Shown here piece by piece: positions 26,111-34,547 of a stretch of DNA of 64,000 bases. Each line of letters starts with the position of its first letter. Positions within the stretch are counted from its first letter, which is position 1. The notes below the pieces were generated by a model. That model was not told the DNA's origin and made no database searches. It worked only from the letters and a program-made list of their open reading frames with translations. Source of the DNA: Stenotrophomonas maltophilia (GTDB lineage: Bacteria > Pseudomonadota > Gammaproteobacteria > Xanthomonadales > Xanthomonadaceae). The stretch is taken from assembly GCF_025642255.1 (NCBI RefSeq), contig NZ_CP106759.1, forward strand, positions 3,065,501 to 3,129,500, written 5' to 3'. Position numbers and translations under genes: made by a program.

Positions 26111-27025
26111 GTTACTTCCCCCACACCCGTTGCGTTCCACGACCTGCGTCTGGAAGCCGCGCACGGCACACGGCTGGCCGCCACGGCCAGCGATCACGGC
26201 CGCCGCGGCCGGGTGCTGTTCGCCCACGGTTTCGGGCAGACCCGGCATGCCTGGAACGCCACGGCCCGCGCGCTGTCTGCTGCCGGCCTGCAGACGCTGG
26301 CCTACGACGCCCGCGGTCACGGCGATTCGGACTGGAATGCCGCCGACCTGCCCTATCACGGCGAGCAGTTCGCCGACGACCTGATCGTGCTGGCCGGCGA
26401 ACAGCCGCGCCCGCCGGTGCTGGTCGCCGCCTCGATGGGCGGCCTGTTCGGCCTGCTGGCCGAATCGCGCTGGCCGGGCCTGTTCTCGGCGATGGTGCTG
26501 GTGGACATCACCCCGCGCTGGGATACCGCGGGCGTGGAGCGCATCCTCGCCTTCATGACCGCCCATCCCGATGGCTTCGCCTCGCTGGCCCAGGCCGCCG
26601 ACGTGATTTCCGCCTACATGCCGCACCGGCCTCGCAAATCCGAGCAGTCGCTGCGCGCGCTGCTGCGCGAGGATGGTCACGGCCGCTGGCGCTGGCACTG
26701 GGATCCGCGCCTGGTCGCCGAGCTGGCCCGCGACAGCGAGCAGCACCAGGATGCGCTGGCCGATGCCGCGCGCCAGGTGAAGTGCCCGATGCTGCTGGTC
26801 AGTGGGGGGCGCAGTGACCTGGTCACGCCGCAGACCGTGGCCGAATTCCTGGCGCTGGCCCCGCACGCGCGCCACGTGCAGTTGCCGCAGGCCACGCACA
26901 TGGTCGCCGGCGACGACAACGACGCCTTTACCGCTACTGTGTTGGACTATCTGGACGTGTTGCCTGCGGTGGACGCCGCAGCTTCGTCCGTCACAAACGA
27001 GCACGTCACCGGAGCACGCTCATGA
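26108..27025 (+). CDS. Alpha/beta hydrolase coupled to fadE
   Basis: 305 aa cytoplasmic alpha/beta-fold hydrolase. Motifs are RVLFAHGFGQTRHAWNATA, YDARGHGDSDW, nucleophile elbow VAASMGGLFG with S109, probable acid in LLVSGGRSDLVTP and His in LPQATHMVAGDD. No signal peptide. The start at 26108 follows the conserved domain and lies in the operator; frames starting upstream would cross the promoter. Its stop overlaps fadE by 4 bp, so it may act on acyl esters or acyl-CoA-related compounds that feed beta-oxidation. The substrate is unknown. Confidence 0.85.
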   Translation: MVTSPTPVAFHDLRLEAAHGTRLAATASDHGRRGRVLFAHGFGQTRHAWNATARALSAAGLQTLAYDARGHGDSDWNAADLPYHGEQFADDLIVLAGEQPRPPVLVAASMGGLFGLLAESRWPGLFSAMVLVDITPRWDTAGVERILAFMTAHPDGFASLAQAADVISAYMPHRPRKSEQSLRALLREDGHGRWRWHWDPRLVAELARDSEQHQDALADAARQVKCPMLLVSGGRSDLVTPQTVAEFLALAPHARHVQLPQATHMVAGDDNDAFTATVLDYLDVLPAVDAAASSVTNEHVTGARS

Positions 27026-29499
27026 GCATCGTTCTTCCCTTCCTTGCCCTGCTGCTGGCAGGTGCATTCGCCGCCTACCACCGCATGCGGCTGGTCACCT
27101 GGACGCTGATCAGCGCCGCGCTGCTGGTCGCCTGCTGGTTCATCCCCTACGTCAACCAGACCGCCACGATCGTCGCCGCCGCCGTGCTGGCCGTGATCGC
27201 TGTACCGCTGCTGCTGCCGTTCATCCGCAAGCCGCTGCTGACCGGTCCGATGATGAAGGTGTTCCGCAAGGTACTGCCGCCGCTGTCGCAGACCGAGCGC
27301 ATCGCACTGGAAACCGGCTCGGTCGGTTTTGAAGGCGAGCTGTTCACCGGCGATCCGGACTGGAACATCCTGCTCAACTATCCCAAGCCGCAGTTGACCG
27401 CCGAGGAGCAGGCCTTCCTCGACGGCCCGGTGGAAGAGCTGTGCCGGATGGTCAACGACTGGGAGATCACCCACGTCCACGCCGACCTGCCGCCCGAGCT
27501 GTGGGCCTTCATCAAGAAGAACAAGTTCTTCGGCATGATCATCCCGAAGGAATACGGCGGCCTGGGCTTCTCTGCGCTGGCCCACCACAAGGTGATCCAG
27601 AAGCTGGCCTCGGTATCCTCGGTGGTCAGCTCGACCGTCGGCGTGCCGAACTCGCTGGGTCCGGGCGAACTGCTGGTGCATTACGGCACCCAGGAGCAGA
27701 AGGACCAGTACCTGCCGCGTCTGGCCGACGGTCGTGAAGTGCCCTGCTTCGGCCTGACCGGCCCGTTTGCCGGCTCCGATGCCACCTCGATTCCCGACTA
27801 CGGCATCGTCTGCCGGGGCGAATGGAATGGCGAGCAGGTGCTGGGCGTCAGGCTGACGTTCGACAAGCGTTACATCACCCTGGCTCCGGTCGCATCGCTG
27901 ATCGGTCTGGCCTTCCGCATGTACGACCCGGATGGCCTGATCGGAGAGACCCGCGACATCGGCATCACCCTGGGCCTGCTGCCGCGCGATACCGCCGGCG
28001 TCGAGATCGGCCGCCGCCACTTCCCGCTGAACTCGACCTTCCAGAACGGCCCGATTCGCGGCAAGGACGTGTTCATCCCGCTGACCCAGCTCATCGGCGG
28101 CGCTGCCATGGCCGGCAAGGGCTGGAACATGCTCAACGAATGCCTGGCCGTGGGCCGTTCGATCACGCTGCCGTCCACCGCCAGCGGTGGCGCCAAGGCC
28201 GGCGCTGCGGTGACCGGCGCCTACGCGCGCATCCGCAAGCAGTTCGGCCTGTCGGTCGGCCGCTTTGAAGGCGTGGAGGAAGCACTGGCCCGTATCGGCG
28301 GCAAGGCCTACAAGATCAGCGCGCTGTCGCAGGCCACGGCTGCCGCCGTCGACCGCGGCGACGTGCCATCGGTACCGTCGGCGATCGCCAAGTACCACTG
28401 CACCAGCATGAGCCGCGAGGTGATCTCGGACGTGATGGATGTCATCGGCGGCAAGGGCATCATCCTCGGCCCGCGCAACTTCGCCGGCCGCAGCTGGCAG
28501 GCTGCGCCGATCGCGATCACCGTGGAAGGCGCCAACATCATGACCCGCAGCCTGCTGATCTTCGGCCAGGGTGCGATTCTCTGCCACCCGTGGGTGCTGA
28601 AGGAGATGAAGGCTGCACAGGATCCGGATACCCGTGCCGGCCTGCAGGAATTCGACCGCAGCCTGTTCGGCCACATCCGCTACGGCATTTCCAACGCCGT
28701 GCGCTCGTTCTGGTTCGGCCTGACCGGCGCCCGCTTCGGTGCCGCCCCGGGCGATGCCTACACCCGCCGTTATTTCCGCAAGCTGGACCGCTATTCGGCC
28801 AATCTGGCGCTGATGGCCGACATCTCGATGATGACGCTCGGCGGCAAGCTGAAGTTCAAGGAATCGCTGTCCGGCCGCCTGGGCGATGTGCTGAGCCACA
28901 TCTACATGACCAGCGCCATGCTCAAGCGCTACCACGATGAGGGCGCACCGCAGGCCGACCAGCCGCTGCTGGCCTGGGCCTTCCATGACAGCGTGCACAA
29001 GATCGAAGAATCGCTGTCGGCCGCCCTGCGCAACTTCCCGATCCGTCCGATCGGCTGGCTGATGTGGGCACTGATCTTCCCGCTGGGCCGCCGCGCCGAA
29101 GCACCGGGTGATCGCCTGAGCCGTCGCGTCGCCGCTCTGCTGATGGCGCCGAACGAAGCGCGCGACCGCCTGGCACAGGGTGTGTTCCTGACCCCGTGCG
29201 AGAACAACCCGGGCGGCCGCATCAACAGCTATCTGGCCAAGGCCATCATGGCCGAGCCGGTGGAGCGCAAGTTCCTGAAGGCGCTGAAGAGCAAGGGCAT
29301 CGAGGCGCTGGACTTCCAGAGCCAGCTGGACGAAGCCGTGGCCGAAGGTGTGATCACCCAGGACGAGCGCACGCTGCTGGAAGAGCTGCGCACGCTGACC
29401 CTGGACACCATCACCGTGGACGACTTCGACACTCACGAACTGCGCGCGGCCAGCTACTACGACCGCCAGCACAAGGACCCGCACTCGCAGGCCGCCTGA
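27022..29499 (+). CDS. fadE: Acyl-CoA dehydrogenase, FadE type
   Basis: 825 aa, close to E. coli FadE (814 aa). It catalyses the first step of fatty-acid beta-oxidation. An N-terminal hydrophobic stretch of two helices (about residues 5-60) anchors it to the inner membrane. The flavoprotein core follows: KKNKFFGMIIPKEYGGLGFSA, FGLTGPFAGSDATSIPDYG (FAD site), SAIAKYHCTSMSREVISDVMDVIGGKGIILGPRN, and the FadE-specific C-terminal region from about 560 (HDSVHKIEESLSAALRNFPIRPIGWLMW). Intact. Translationally coupled to the alpha/beta hydrolase and presumably under the same TetR control. Confidence 0.95.
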   Translation: MSIVLPFLALLLAGAFAAYHRMRLVTWTLISAALLVACWFIPYVNQTATIVAAAVLAVIAVPLLLPFIRKPLLTGPMMKVFRKVLPPLSQTERIALETGSVGFEGELFTGDPDWNILLNYPKPQLTAEEQAFLDGPVEELCRMVNDWEITHVHADLPPELWAFIKKNKFFGMIIPKEYGGLGFSALAHHKVIQKLASVSSVVSSTVGVPNSLGPGELLVHYGTQEQKDQYLPRLADGREVPCFGLTGPFAGSDATSIPDYGIVCRGEWNGEQVLGVRLTFDKRYITLAPVASLIGLAFRMYDPDGLIGETRDIGITLGLLPRDTAGVEIGRRHFPLNSTFQNGPIRGKDVFIPLTQLIGGAAMAGKGWNMLNECLAVGRSITLPSTASGGAKAGAAVTGAYARIRKQFGLSVGRFEGVEEALARIGGKAYKISALSQATAAAVDRGDVPSVPSAIAKYHCTSMSREVISDVMDVIGGKGIILGPRNFAGRSWQAAPIAITVEGANIMTRSLLIFGQGAILCHPWVLKEMKAAQDPDTRAGLQEFDRSLFGHIRYGISNAVRSFWFGLTGARFGAAPGDAYTRRYFRKLDRYSANLALMADISMMTLGGKLKFKESLSGRLGDVLSHIYMTSAMLKRYHDEGAPQADQPLLAWAFHDSVHKIEESLSAALRNFPIRPIGWLMWALIFPLGRRAEAPGDRLSRRVAALLMAPNEARDRLAQGVFLTPCENNPGGRINSYLAKAIMAEPVERKFLKALKSKGIEALDFQSQLDEAVAEGVITQDERTLLEELRTLTLDTITVDDFDTHELRAASYYDRQHKDPHSQAA

Positions 29500-29521
29500 T
29501 CGCCCGCGACACGCGTTGCCT

Positions 29522-29551
29522 CGACGGCGGGCCTCGGCCCGCCGTCGCTTT
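29522..29551 (+). terminator. Terminator-like hairpin after fadE
   Basis: CGACGGCGGGCC and GGCCCGCCGTCG form a perfect 12-bp stem with a 2-base centre, followed by CTTTAT. It separates fadE from the DUF4442 gene, though the spacing still allows read-through. Confidence 0.6.
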
Positions 29552-29573
29552 ATCCGCCCAACGGAATCCCACC

Positions 29574-30041
29574 ATGTCCACGCCCCTGCTCTCGCTCTAC
29601 AACCGCCTGCAGCGCTGGCCTGCCGGCACCTGGCTGTTCTCGCGCGCGGTGTGCTTCAAGGCGCCCTACTTCGCCAGCATCGCGCCGCGCATCACCCGCC
29701 TGGAAAACGGCCGCTGCGAAGGTACGCTGGCGGACCGACGCAGGGTGCACAACCACATCGGCACGGTGCACGCGATCGCGATGTGCAATCTGGCCGAACT
29801 GACGGCCGGGCTGATGGTTGATGCATCACTGCCGAAGGGCATGCGCTGGATCCCCAAGGGCATGCAGGTGCAGTACCTGGCCAAGGCACGCGGCACGCTG
29901 CAGGCGGTGGCACTGCCGGCGCAGCCGATCGTGGTCGCGGCCCAGGGCTATGCGCTGCCGGTGACGGTGAGCGTGCGCGACCGTGCAGGGACCGAAGTGT
30001 TCAGCGCGGTCATCGACATGTGGATGTCGCCGGCCAAGTGA
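29574..30041 (+). CDS. DUF4442 / hotdog-fold putative acyl-CoA thioesterase
   Basis: 155 aa. The sequence (MSTPLLSLYNRLQRWPAGTWLFSRAVCFKAPYFASIAPRI; VHNHIGTVHAIAMCNLAELTAGLMVDASLP; MWMSPAK) fits the DUF4442 group of hotdog-fold proteins, which resemble thioesterases. The NHIGTVHAIAMCNLAE segment is the putative active-site helix. ATG at 29574 with GGAAT upstream. It is 74 bp after fadE on the same strand, so a link to acyl-CoA metabolism is plausible but unproven. The stop is followed by the 461-bp nested repeat cassette. Confidence 0.8.
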   Translation: MSTPLLSLYNRLQRWPAGTWLFSRAVCFKAPYFASIAPRITRLENGRCEGTLADRRRVHNHIGTVHAIAMCNLAELTAGLMVDASLPKGMRWIPKGMQVQYLAKARGTLQAVALPAQPIVVAAQGYALPVTVSVRDRAGTEVFSAVIDMWMSPAK

Positions 30042-30047
30042 GGTTTC

Positions 30048-30508
30048 GGCCAACGGCGCAGCCCCTCGTGGGTTGGTCGCGGCATGCGGTTATCGGTTGG
30101 GCCGGATGGGTCGAGCCAGGCGGGGACGCCGTGAACCCATCCCTGGGGGCTTAGCCGCGCCATCCATGGCGCGGATACCCCGCCCGGCCCGACCCATCCG
30201 GCCTCTGACAGATCTGTGCGGCGTCCAACCCACGCAGAAGAAAAAAGAAGAGCAGAAGCAAAAGCGGCCCATCGGTCGCTTTTGCTGTTGCTGTTGCTGT
30301 TTGCTCTTTTTTTTCTTCTCCGTGGGCTGGACGCCCGCGGAAACTGTCAGGGGCCGGGCGGGTTGGGTTCGCGGGGGTGTCCGCGGCATGGATGCCGCGG
30401 CCAAGCCTACAGGGACGTACTTGCGGCGTCCCCCGCGAACCCAACCTGCCTGGCCAAACCCATGACACGCTCTACGCGGCCAACCCACGAGGGGCTGCGC
30501 CGTTGGCC
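30048..30508. repeat. 461-bp cassette of nested inverted repeats with 32-bp terminal inverted repeats
   Basis: Terminal arms 30048-30079 and 30477-30508 are reverse complements at 31 of 32 positions. Inside lie three separate palindromic units. Unit A is 30101-30113 / 30190-30202 (13 bp perfect, GCCGGATGGGTCG). Unit B is 30221-30234 / 30321-30334, with an inner GCAAAAGCG / CGCTTTTGC stem and poly-A/poly-T flanks. Unit C is 30361-30377 / 30430-30446 (17 bp perfect), with an inner 20-base palindrome at 30381-30400. It fills almost all the space between the DUF4442 and DUF1304 stops and shows no credible coding frame. Confidence 0.9.
30258..30312. terminator. Bidirectional terminator-like hairpin in the repeat cassette
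   Basis: GCAAAAGCG (30258-30266) and CGCTTTTGC (30277-30285) pair around the loop GCCCATCGGT. They are flanked by A-rich sequence on the left and by GCTCTTTTTTTTCTTC on the right, so transcripts from either side could end here. The loop sequence recurs in the terminator at 33932. Confidence 0.7.
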
Positions 30509-30513
30509 GGAAC

Positions 30514-30864
30514 TCACACCAGCGCGCGCAGCATCAGCGCCAGGATCGCCGGCAGCGCCTGGATCATGAAGATCCGGCGGCTCACGCTGTAGGCGCCATA
30601 GCACCCCGCCACGACCACGCAGGCCAGCGAGAACGTCACCAGCACCGGCTGTGCCATCACCAGCCCCGCCACGATGCCGGCCGCCAGGAAGCCGTTGTAC
30701 AGCCCCTGGTTGGCCGCCAGCACCTGTGTGGTCTGCGCCTTCTCTGGCGTGTTGCGGAACGTCTTCAGCCCCAGTGGCCGCGTCCACAGGAACATCTCCA
30801 GCACCAGGAAGTACACATGCAGTGCGGCAACCAGCAGCGTCAGCAGCAACGCGATCCATGACAT
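30514..30864 (-). CDS. DUF1304 small membrane protein
   Basis: 116 aa with four predicted transmembrane helices and the DUF1304 pattern (LTLLVAALHVYFLVLEMFLWTRPLG; NQGLYNGFLAAGIV; FSLACVVVAGCYGAYSVSRR; QALPAILALMLRAL). Function unknown. It starts 30 bp after the MFS transporter stop on the same strand, so co-transcription is likely. The stop lies 5 bp from the end of the palindromic cassette, which probably ends its transcript. Confidence 0.85.
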   Translation of the reverse strand: MSWIALLLTLLVAALHVYFLVLEMFLWTRPLGLKTFRNTPEKAQTTQVLAANQGLYNGFLAAGIVAGLVMAQPVLVTFSLACVVVAGCYGAYSVSRRIFMIQALPAILALMLRALV

Positions 30865-30893
30865 CGTGGGTTCTCCTCAAATGGGGGGCGACC

Positions 30894-32222
30894 TCAACGG
30901 TCGCGGGGCAGCTTCTTCTCTTCGCGCAGCACGCCGAACGCGGCCAGCGTCATGAACGCGGCCACCGCGACGCCTCCGATGAACACCACGTGCGAACCGA
31001 ACAATGCCAGTCCCTTGTGCACCCAGGTGAAGCTCAGGTCGGCCCCACGATAGACCACCGTGTCGATGGCCGCACCGGCCTTGTAGCGCCATTGACGGTC
31101 GACACGGGTATAGATCGTCTCGCGTGCCGGCTTGGCCAGGGCGAACTCGCTGGCCCGGGTCATCACCTGCACCACCGCCACCATCAGCGGCATCGGCGAC
31201 GCCGCCAGCACCGAGAAGCCGATCAGGATCGCGAAGCCGGGAATCAACAGCGCCGGAGCGATGCCGTGGCGCGACAGCAGCCAGCGGGTCAGGCCCAGCT
31301 GCATCAGCAGGGCCAGCGCGTTCACCGCCAGATCGATGCGCGAGAAAAATGCGGTGCTCGCCGCAGGGTCGGTGAACGACGCGCGCACGATGCTGGCCTG
31401 CTGGTTGTACAGCAGCGTTCCCACGCCGACGCCAAACACCACCATGATGGCCAGCCAGCGCAGCAGGGGCTCGCGCGCGATCAGCTTCAGGCCATCAAGC
31501 ACGCTGCCGCCCATCGGCTGCTCGCCGGAGACCAGTTGCTGCTCGCGTTCACGCAGCACCGCCCAGTGCCGCAGGCGCCAGATGCACAGCAGGCACACGA
31601 TCAGGAAGCCGGCCGAGACCAGCATCAGGTTGGCGATACCCACCCGCTGCACCAGCGCACTGGTGATGATCGGGCCGAGGAACGCGCCGAGCGTGCCGGC
31701 CGCGCCGATGTAGCCGTAGTACGCACGGGCCTGCACGTTGGAGAACACATCCGCCATGAAGCTCCAGAACACGGCGACGGCGAACAGGTTGAACACCATG
31801 ACCCAGAAGAAGAAGGCCATGCCCCGCCCCGGCACGCCACTGTCGAACAGTGCGTAGAAGCCCAGCAGGGTCGCGATGAAGAAGCCATACACGGCCGGCA
31901 GGAATACCCGCCGCGGAAAGCGGCTGACCAGCCAGCCATAGACCGGCTGCAGCACCAGCATGATCACGAACACGCAGGAAAACAGGAACTGCAGGACGAA
32001 ATCCTTCAGTGCGATGCCGTGGCTGGCGAACCAGGCGATCAGCACCGGCGGGAACACCGTCTCCAGGTCGGCCGAAGCCGCCATCGCCTCGCGTACCGGT
32101 CGCAGCACGTAGTAGCCGCTCAGCAGGCAGAAGAAGTAGAGGAACGACCACCACAGTGCCGGGGACTCGCGCAGCGCTGCCAGCAGCCCGCGCAACGGCC
32201 TCCCGTCCTGCACCGAACTCAT
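30894..32222 (-). CDS. MFS-type transporter (putative nucleotide-exchange-like family)
   Basis: 442 aa with about 12 transmembrane helices. The N-terminus WWSFLYFFCLLSGYYVLRPVREAMAASADL and the charged loop between halves (RLRHWAVLREREQQLVSGEQ) resemble bacterial proteins annotated as NTP/NDP-exchange-like MFS carriers. The family name is by resemblance only; the substrate in free-living bacteria is unknown. ATG at 32222 was chosen since the longer frame has an unlikely Cys/Arg-rich extension. Divergent from the serine hydrolase gene by about 285 bp. Confidence 0.75.
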   Translation of the reverse strand: MSSVQDGRPLRGLLAALRESPALWWSFLYFFCLLSGYYVLRPVREAMAASADLETVFPPVLIAWFASHGIALKDFVLQFLFSCVFVIMLVLQPVYGWLVSRFPRRVFLPAVYGFFIATLLGFYALFDSGVPGRGMAFFFWVMVFNLFAVAVFWSFMADVFSNVQARAYYGYIGAAGTLGAFLGPIITSALVQRVGIANLMLVSAGFLIVCLLCIWRLRHWAVLREREQQLVSGEQPMGGSVLDGLKLIAREPLLRWLAIMVVFGVGVGTLLYNQQASIVRASFTDPAASTAFFSRIDLAVNALALLMQLGLTRWLLSRHGIAPALLIPGFAILIGFSVLAASPMPLMVAVVQVMTRASEFALAKPARETIYTRVDRQWRYKAGAAIDTVVYRGADLSFTWVHKGLALFGSHVVFIGGVAVAAFMTLAAFGVLREEKKLPRDR

Positions 32223-32506
32223 GCGGCGCCCCACGCCAGCAGGCAGCGGTTGGACAGCGGCATGGCAGGCTCCGGGGGGCGGCAAAGCGCGTACGTTAGC
32301 CAATGCACTGCAACATCGCCAGCGCGGCACGCAGGTGGCGCCGCAGGGGACTCGCACGGGCGACCGCCGACACGTTCGGATACACAATCCGGCAGCGTCA
32401 AAATTCCAACTTTTTCAACGAGATGCGCATTCATCTTCGCTTTGTTTGTGCACAGGCGAAAAGCGGCGCTAGAATCGCCATCAGCAGTCGCGCACGGGTC
32501 CAACCG
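32223..32506. other. Divergent control region of the transporter and the serine hydrolase
   Basis: 284 bp with no convincing gene. TTGTGC (32446-32451), 18 bp, TAGAAT (32470-32475) is a fair promoter for the plus-strand serine hydrolase, with a leader of about 25 bases. No clear minus-strand promoter was seen. Confidence 0.45.
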
Positions 32507-33907
32507 ATGAAAAAGAACAGCCTGCGTCGTCCGATCCGTTCGGCGGCCACCGGTTTGCTGGGCATGCTGATGCCCGTTGCCTTGTCCACCACCGCGCAGA
32601 CCCCGCCGGCCTTGCCGCCGATGCCGGCCAACATCGAGTCCGCGGCCGCACCGGCCGTCGCGCATACCCAGCCGGCCGCTTACCGTACCGGCCTGACGCC
32701 GCAGGTGCAGGCGCCCGCCCCCGGCTTCAACGTTGCCAACATCGAATCGATGGCGCAGCAGCTCACCTATGGCGAGCGCGTGCCGGGCATGGCGGTGGCG
32801 ATCGTGCAGGGTGGACGCGTGCTGAGTGCGCGCGGTTACGGCGTCACCGACGTCAACAATCCGCTGCCGGTCGATGCCCATACCGTGTTCCGGCTGGCCT
32901 CGCTGTCCAAGGCCTTCGCGGGCACCATGGCCGGCCTGCTGGTCAATGACGGCACGCTGCGCTGGGACAGCAAGGTCACCGACTATGTGCCCGGCTTCCG
33001 CCTCAACTCGCCGGAAGCCACCGAGCGTCTGACCGTCGCCGACGTGCTCAGCCACCGCGTCGGCCTGCCCTACAACGCCTACGACCGTGACATCGAAGGC
33101 AACGCCGAGTACTACGCACTGACCCAGAAGCTGGCCAACACCAGCCTCAAGTGCCTGCCAGGCGACTGCTACGCCTACCAGAACGTGGCCTTCAGCCTGA
33201 TCGGCGACGTCGTCTACGCCGCCTCCGGCAGCTTCTACGAGCAGGCGGTCGAGCGCCGCATCTTCAAGCCGCTGGGCATGAACGATGCCAGCCTCGGCCT
33301 GGCCGGCATCCAGGCCAGTTCGCGGTGGGCACGTCCGCATGTGCGCAGCCGTAATGGCTGGGTGTCGCTGACGCCGAAGCCGACCTACTACCGGGTCGCG
33401 CCGGCGGCCGGCGTCAACGCCAGTGCCAGCGACATGGCACAGTGGCTGCTGGCCCACACCGGTCATCGCCCCGACGTGCTGCCGGCACCGCTGCTGGCCA
33501 CCCTGCATTCGAGCCTGATCAACACGCCGGGCGAAATGCGGTCGGGCTGGCGCCGCGAGCGTCTGCATTCGGCCGGCTACGCGCTCGGCTGGCGCACCTT
33601 CGATTACGCCGGTCATGACGTGGTGTTCCACGCCGGCGCCGTGCAGGGCTACCGTGGCCTTGTCGCTCTGGTCCCGGAGCGTGATCTCGGCATCGCGATC
33701 ATGTGGAACGGCGAAAGCGGCCTGCCCAGCGGCCTGCTGCCGACCGTGCTCGACTCCGCGCTTGGCCTTCCCTCGCAACGCTGGCTGGACGTGGATACCG
33801 ACTTCGGCAGCGACAACCTGATGGCCGAGGGCGCAAGCCCGGCGCAGCAGGACAAGCGCAAGGGCAAGGGTGCATCCAGCAACCGCGCGGTCGCCTCGCC
33901 GCGCTGA
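32507..33907 (+). CDS. Serine hydrolase of the class C beta-lactamase / DD-peptidase fold
   Basis: 466 aa exported enzyme (signal peptide about residues 1-30, ending TTAQT). Active-site motifs: SxxK as S132-L-S-K135, YxN in CYAYQNVAF, and a third motif HAG (in VVFHAGAVQGYRG) in place of KTG, as in many esterase-like EstB/AmpH-type members. That third motif argues against a true beta-lactamase. The tail is disordered and Lys-rich (QQDKRKGKGASSNRAVASPR). It may act on peptidoglycan peptides, D-amino-acid peptides or esters; not decidable from sequence. Confidence 0.88.
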   Translation: MKKNSLRRPIRSAATGLLGMLMPVALSTTAQTPPALPPMPANIESAAAPAVAHTQPAAYRTGLTPQVQAPAPGFNVANIESMAQQLTYGERVPGMAVAIVQGGRVLSARGYGVTDVNNPLPVDAHTVFRLASLSKAFAGTMAGLLVNDGTLRWDSKVTDYVPGFRLNSPEATERLTVADVLSHRVGLPYNAYDRDIEGNAEYYALTQKLANTSLKCLPGDCYAYQNVAFSLIGDVVYAASGSFYEQAVERRIFKPLGMNDASLGLAGIQASSRWARPHVRSRNGWVSLTPKPTYYRVAPAAGVNASASDMAQWLLAHTGHRPDVLPAPLLATLHSSLINTPGEMRSGWRRERLHSAGYALGWRTFDYAGHDVVFHAGAVQGYRGLVALVPERDLGIAIMWNGESGLPSGLLPTVLDSALGLPSQRWLDVDTDFGSDNLMAEGASPAQQDKRKGKGASSNRAVASPR

Positions 33908-33931
33908 ACCGGCACTCCCTGGCATCACCGG

Positions 33932-33961
33932 AAGGGCGGCCCATCGGTCGCCCTTTTTTTT
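33932..33961 (+). terminator. Intrinsic terminator of the serine hydrolase gene
   Basis: AAGGGCG and CGCCCTT pair around GCCCATCGGT and are followed by an 8-base T run. The loop is the same as in the hairpin at 30258. Confidence 0.92.
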
Positions 33962-33981
33962 GCGGGCTGCAGGCAGGGGAT

Positions 33982-34022
33982 AAAAAAACCCCCTCCTCGC
34001 TGGGCAGCCGAGGAAGGGGTTT
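33982..34022 (-). terminator. Intrinsic terminator of the histone H1-like gene
   Basis: On the minus strand CCCCTTCCTCG pairs imperfectly with CGAGGAGGGGG around GCTGCCCAG, followed by a 7-base T run, 25 bp after the stop. Confidence 0.9.
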
Positions 34023-34046
34023 CAGGGTACGGCTATCGGGAAGTAC

Positions 34047-34547
34047 TTAGATCAGCGGCGCCGGGGTTGCCGGCAGAGCGACCGGAGCGGCCTTCTTCTT
34101 GCGGGCGGCCGGCTTGCGCTTGGCGACCTTCTTCGCTGCCTTCTTCGGGGCAGCCTTCTTGGTCGCCTTCTTGGCCGCCTTCTTCGCAACCTTCTTTACG
34201 GCCTTCTTGGTCGCCTTCTTGGCGACCTTCTTGGCCGGCTTGCGGGCAGTGGTCTTCTTGGCGGCCTTCTTTGCAGTCTTCTTCGCTGCCTTCTTGGCGA
34301 CCTTCTTCACTGCCTTCTTCGCGGTCTTCTTCGCCGGCTTCTTGGCTACCTTCTTTGCCGCCTTCTTCACTGCCTTCTTCGCAGTGGTCTTCTTGGCGAC
34401 CTTCTTCGCAGCCTTCTTCACCGCCTTCTTGGCGGTCGCCTTCTTTGCGACCTTCTTCACTGCCTTCTTGGCAGCGGCCTTCTTAGCGACCTTCTTCACC
34501 GCCTTCTTGGCGGCGGGCTTTTTCTTCGCAGCTTTCTTGGTTGCCAT
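34047..34547 (-). CDS. Histone H1-like Lys/Ala-rich DNA-binding protein
   Basis: 166 aa, almost entirely built of repeated AKKAVKKVAKKA-type units, strongly basic, with a short non-basic tail (APVALPATPAPLI). It resembles the C-terminal domain of eukaryotic histone H1 and bacterial H1-like proteins such as AlgP and Hc1/BpH1. It should bind DNA non-specifically and help organise the nucleoid. The ATG at 34547 was chosen, since the upstream frame (to 34817) is not repetitive and lies in the leader. Repeat number is likely variable between strains. It has its own terminator and a long upstream region with a TTGACA promoter. Confidence 0.9.
   Translation of the reverse strand: MATKKAAKKKPAAKKAVKKVAKKAAAKKAVKKVAKKATAKKAVKKAAKKVAKKTTAKKAVKKAAKKVAKKPAKKTAKKAVKKVAKKAAKKTAKKAAKKTTARKPAKKVAKKATKKAVKKVAKKAAKKATKKAAPKKAAKKVAKRKPAARKKKAAPVALPATPAPLI

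Noticed and set aside
26947-29484. 845-codon open frame antisense to fadE
   Set aside because: Same artefact; the sense frame has clear FadE motifs throughout.
29196-29573. N-terminal extension of the DUF4442 protein
   Set aside because: It lies inside the fadE 3' end in another frame and across a terminator hairpin.
32507-33907. Class C beta-lactamase conferring resistance
   Set aside because: The third active-site motif is HAG rather than KTG and the tail is atypical; it is better called a serine hydrolase of unknown substrate.
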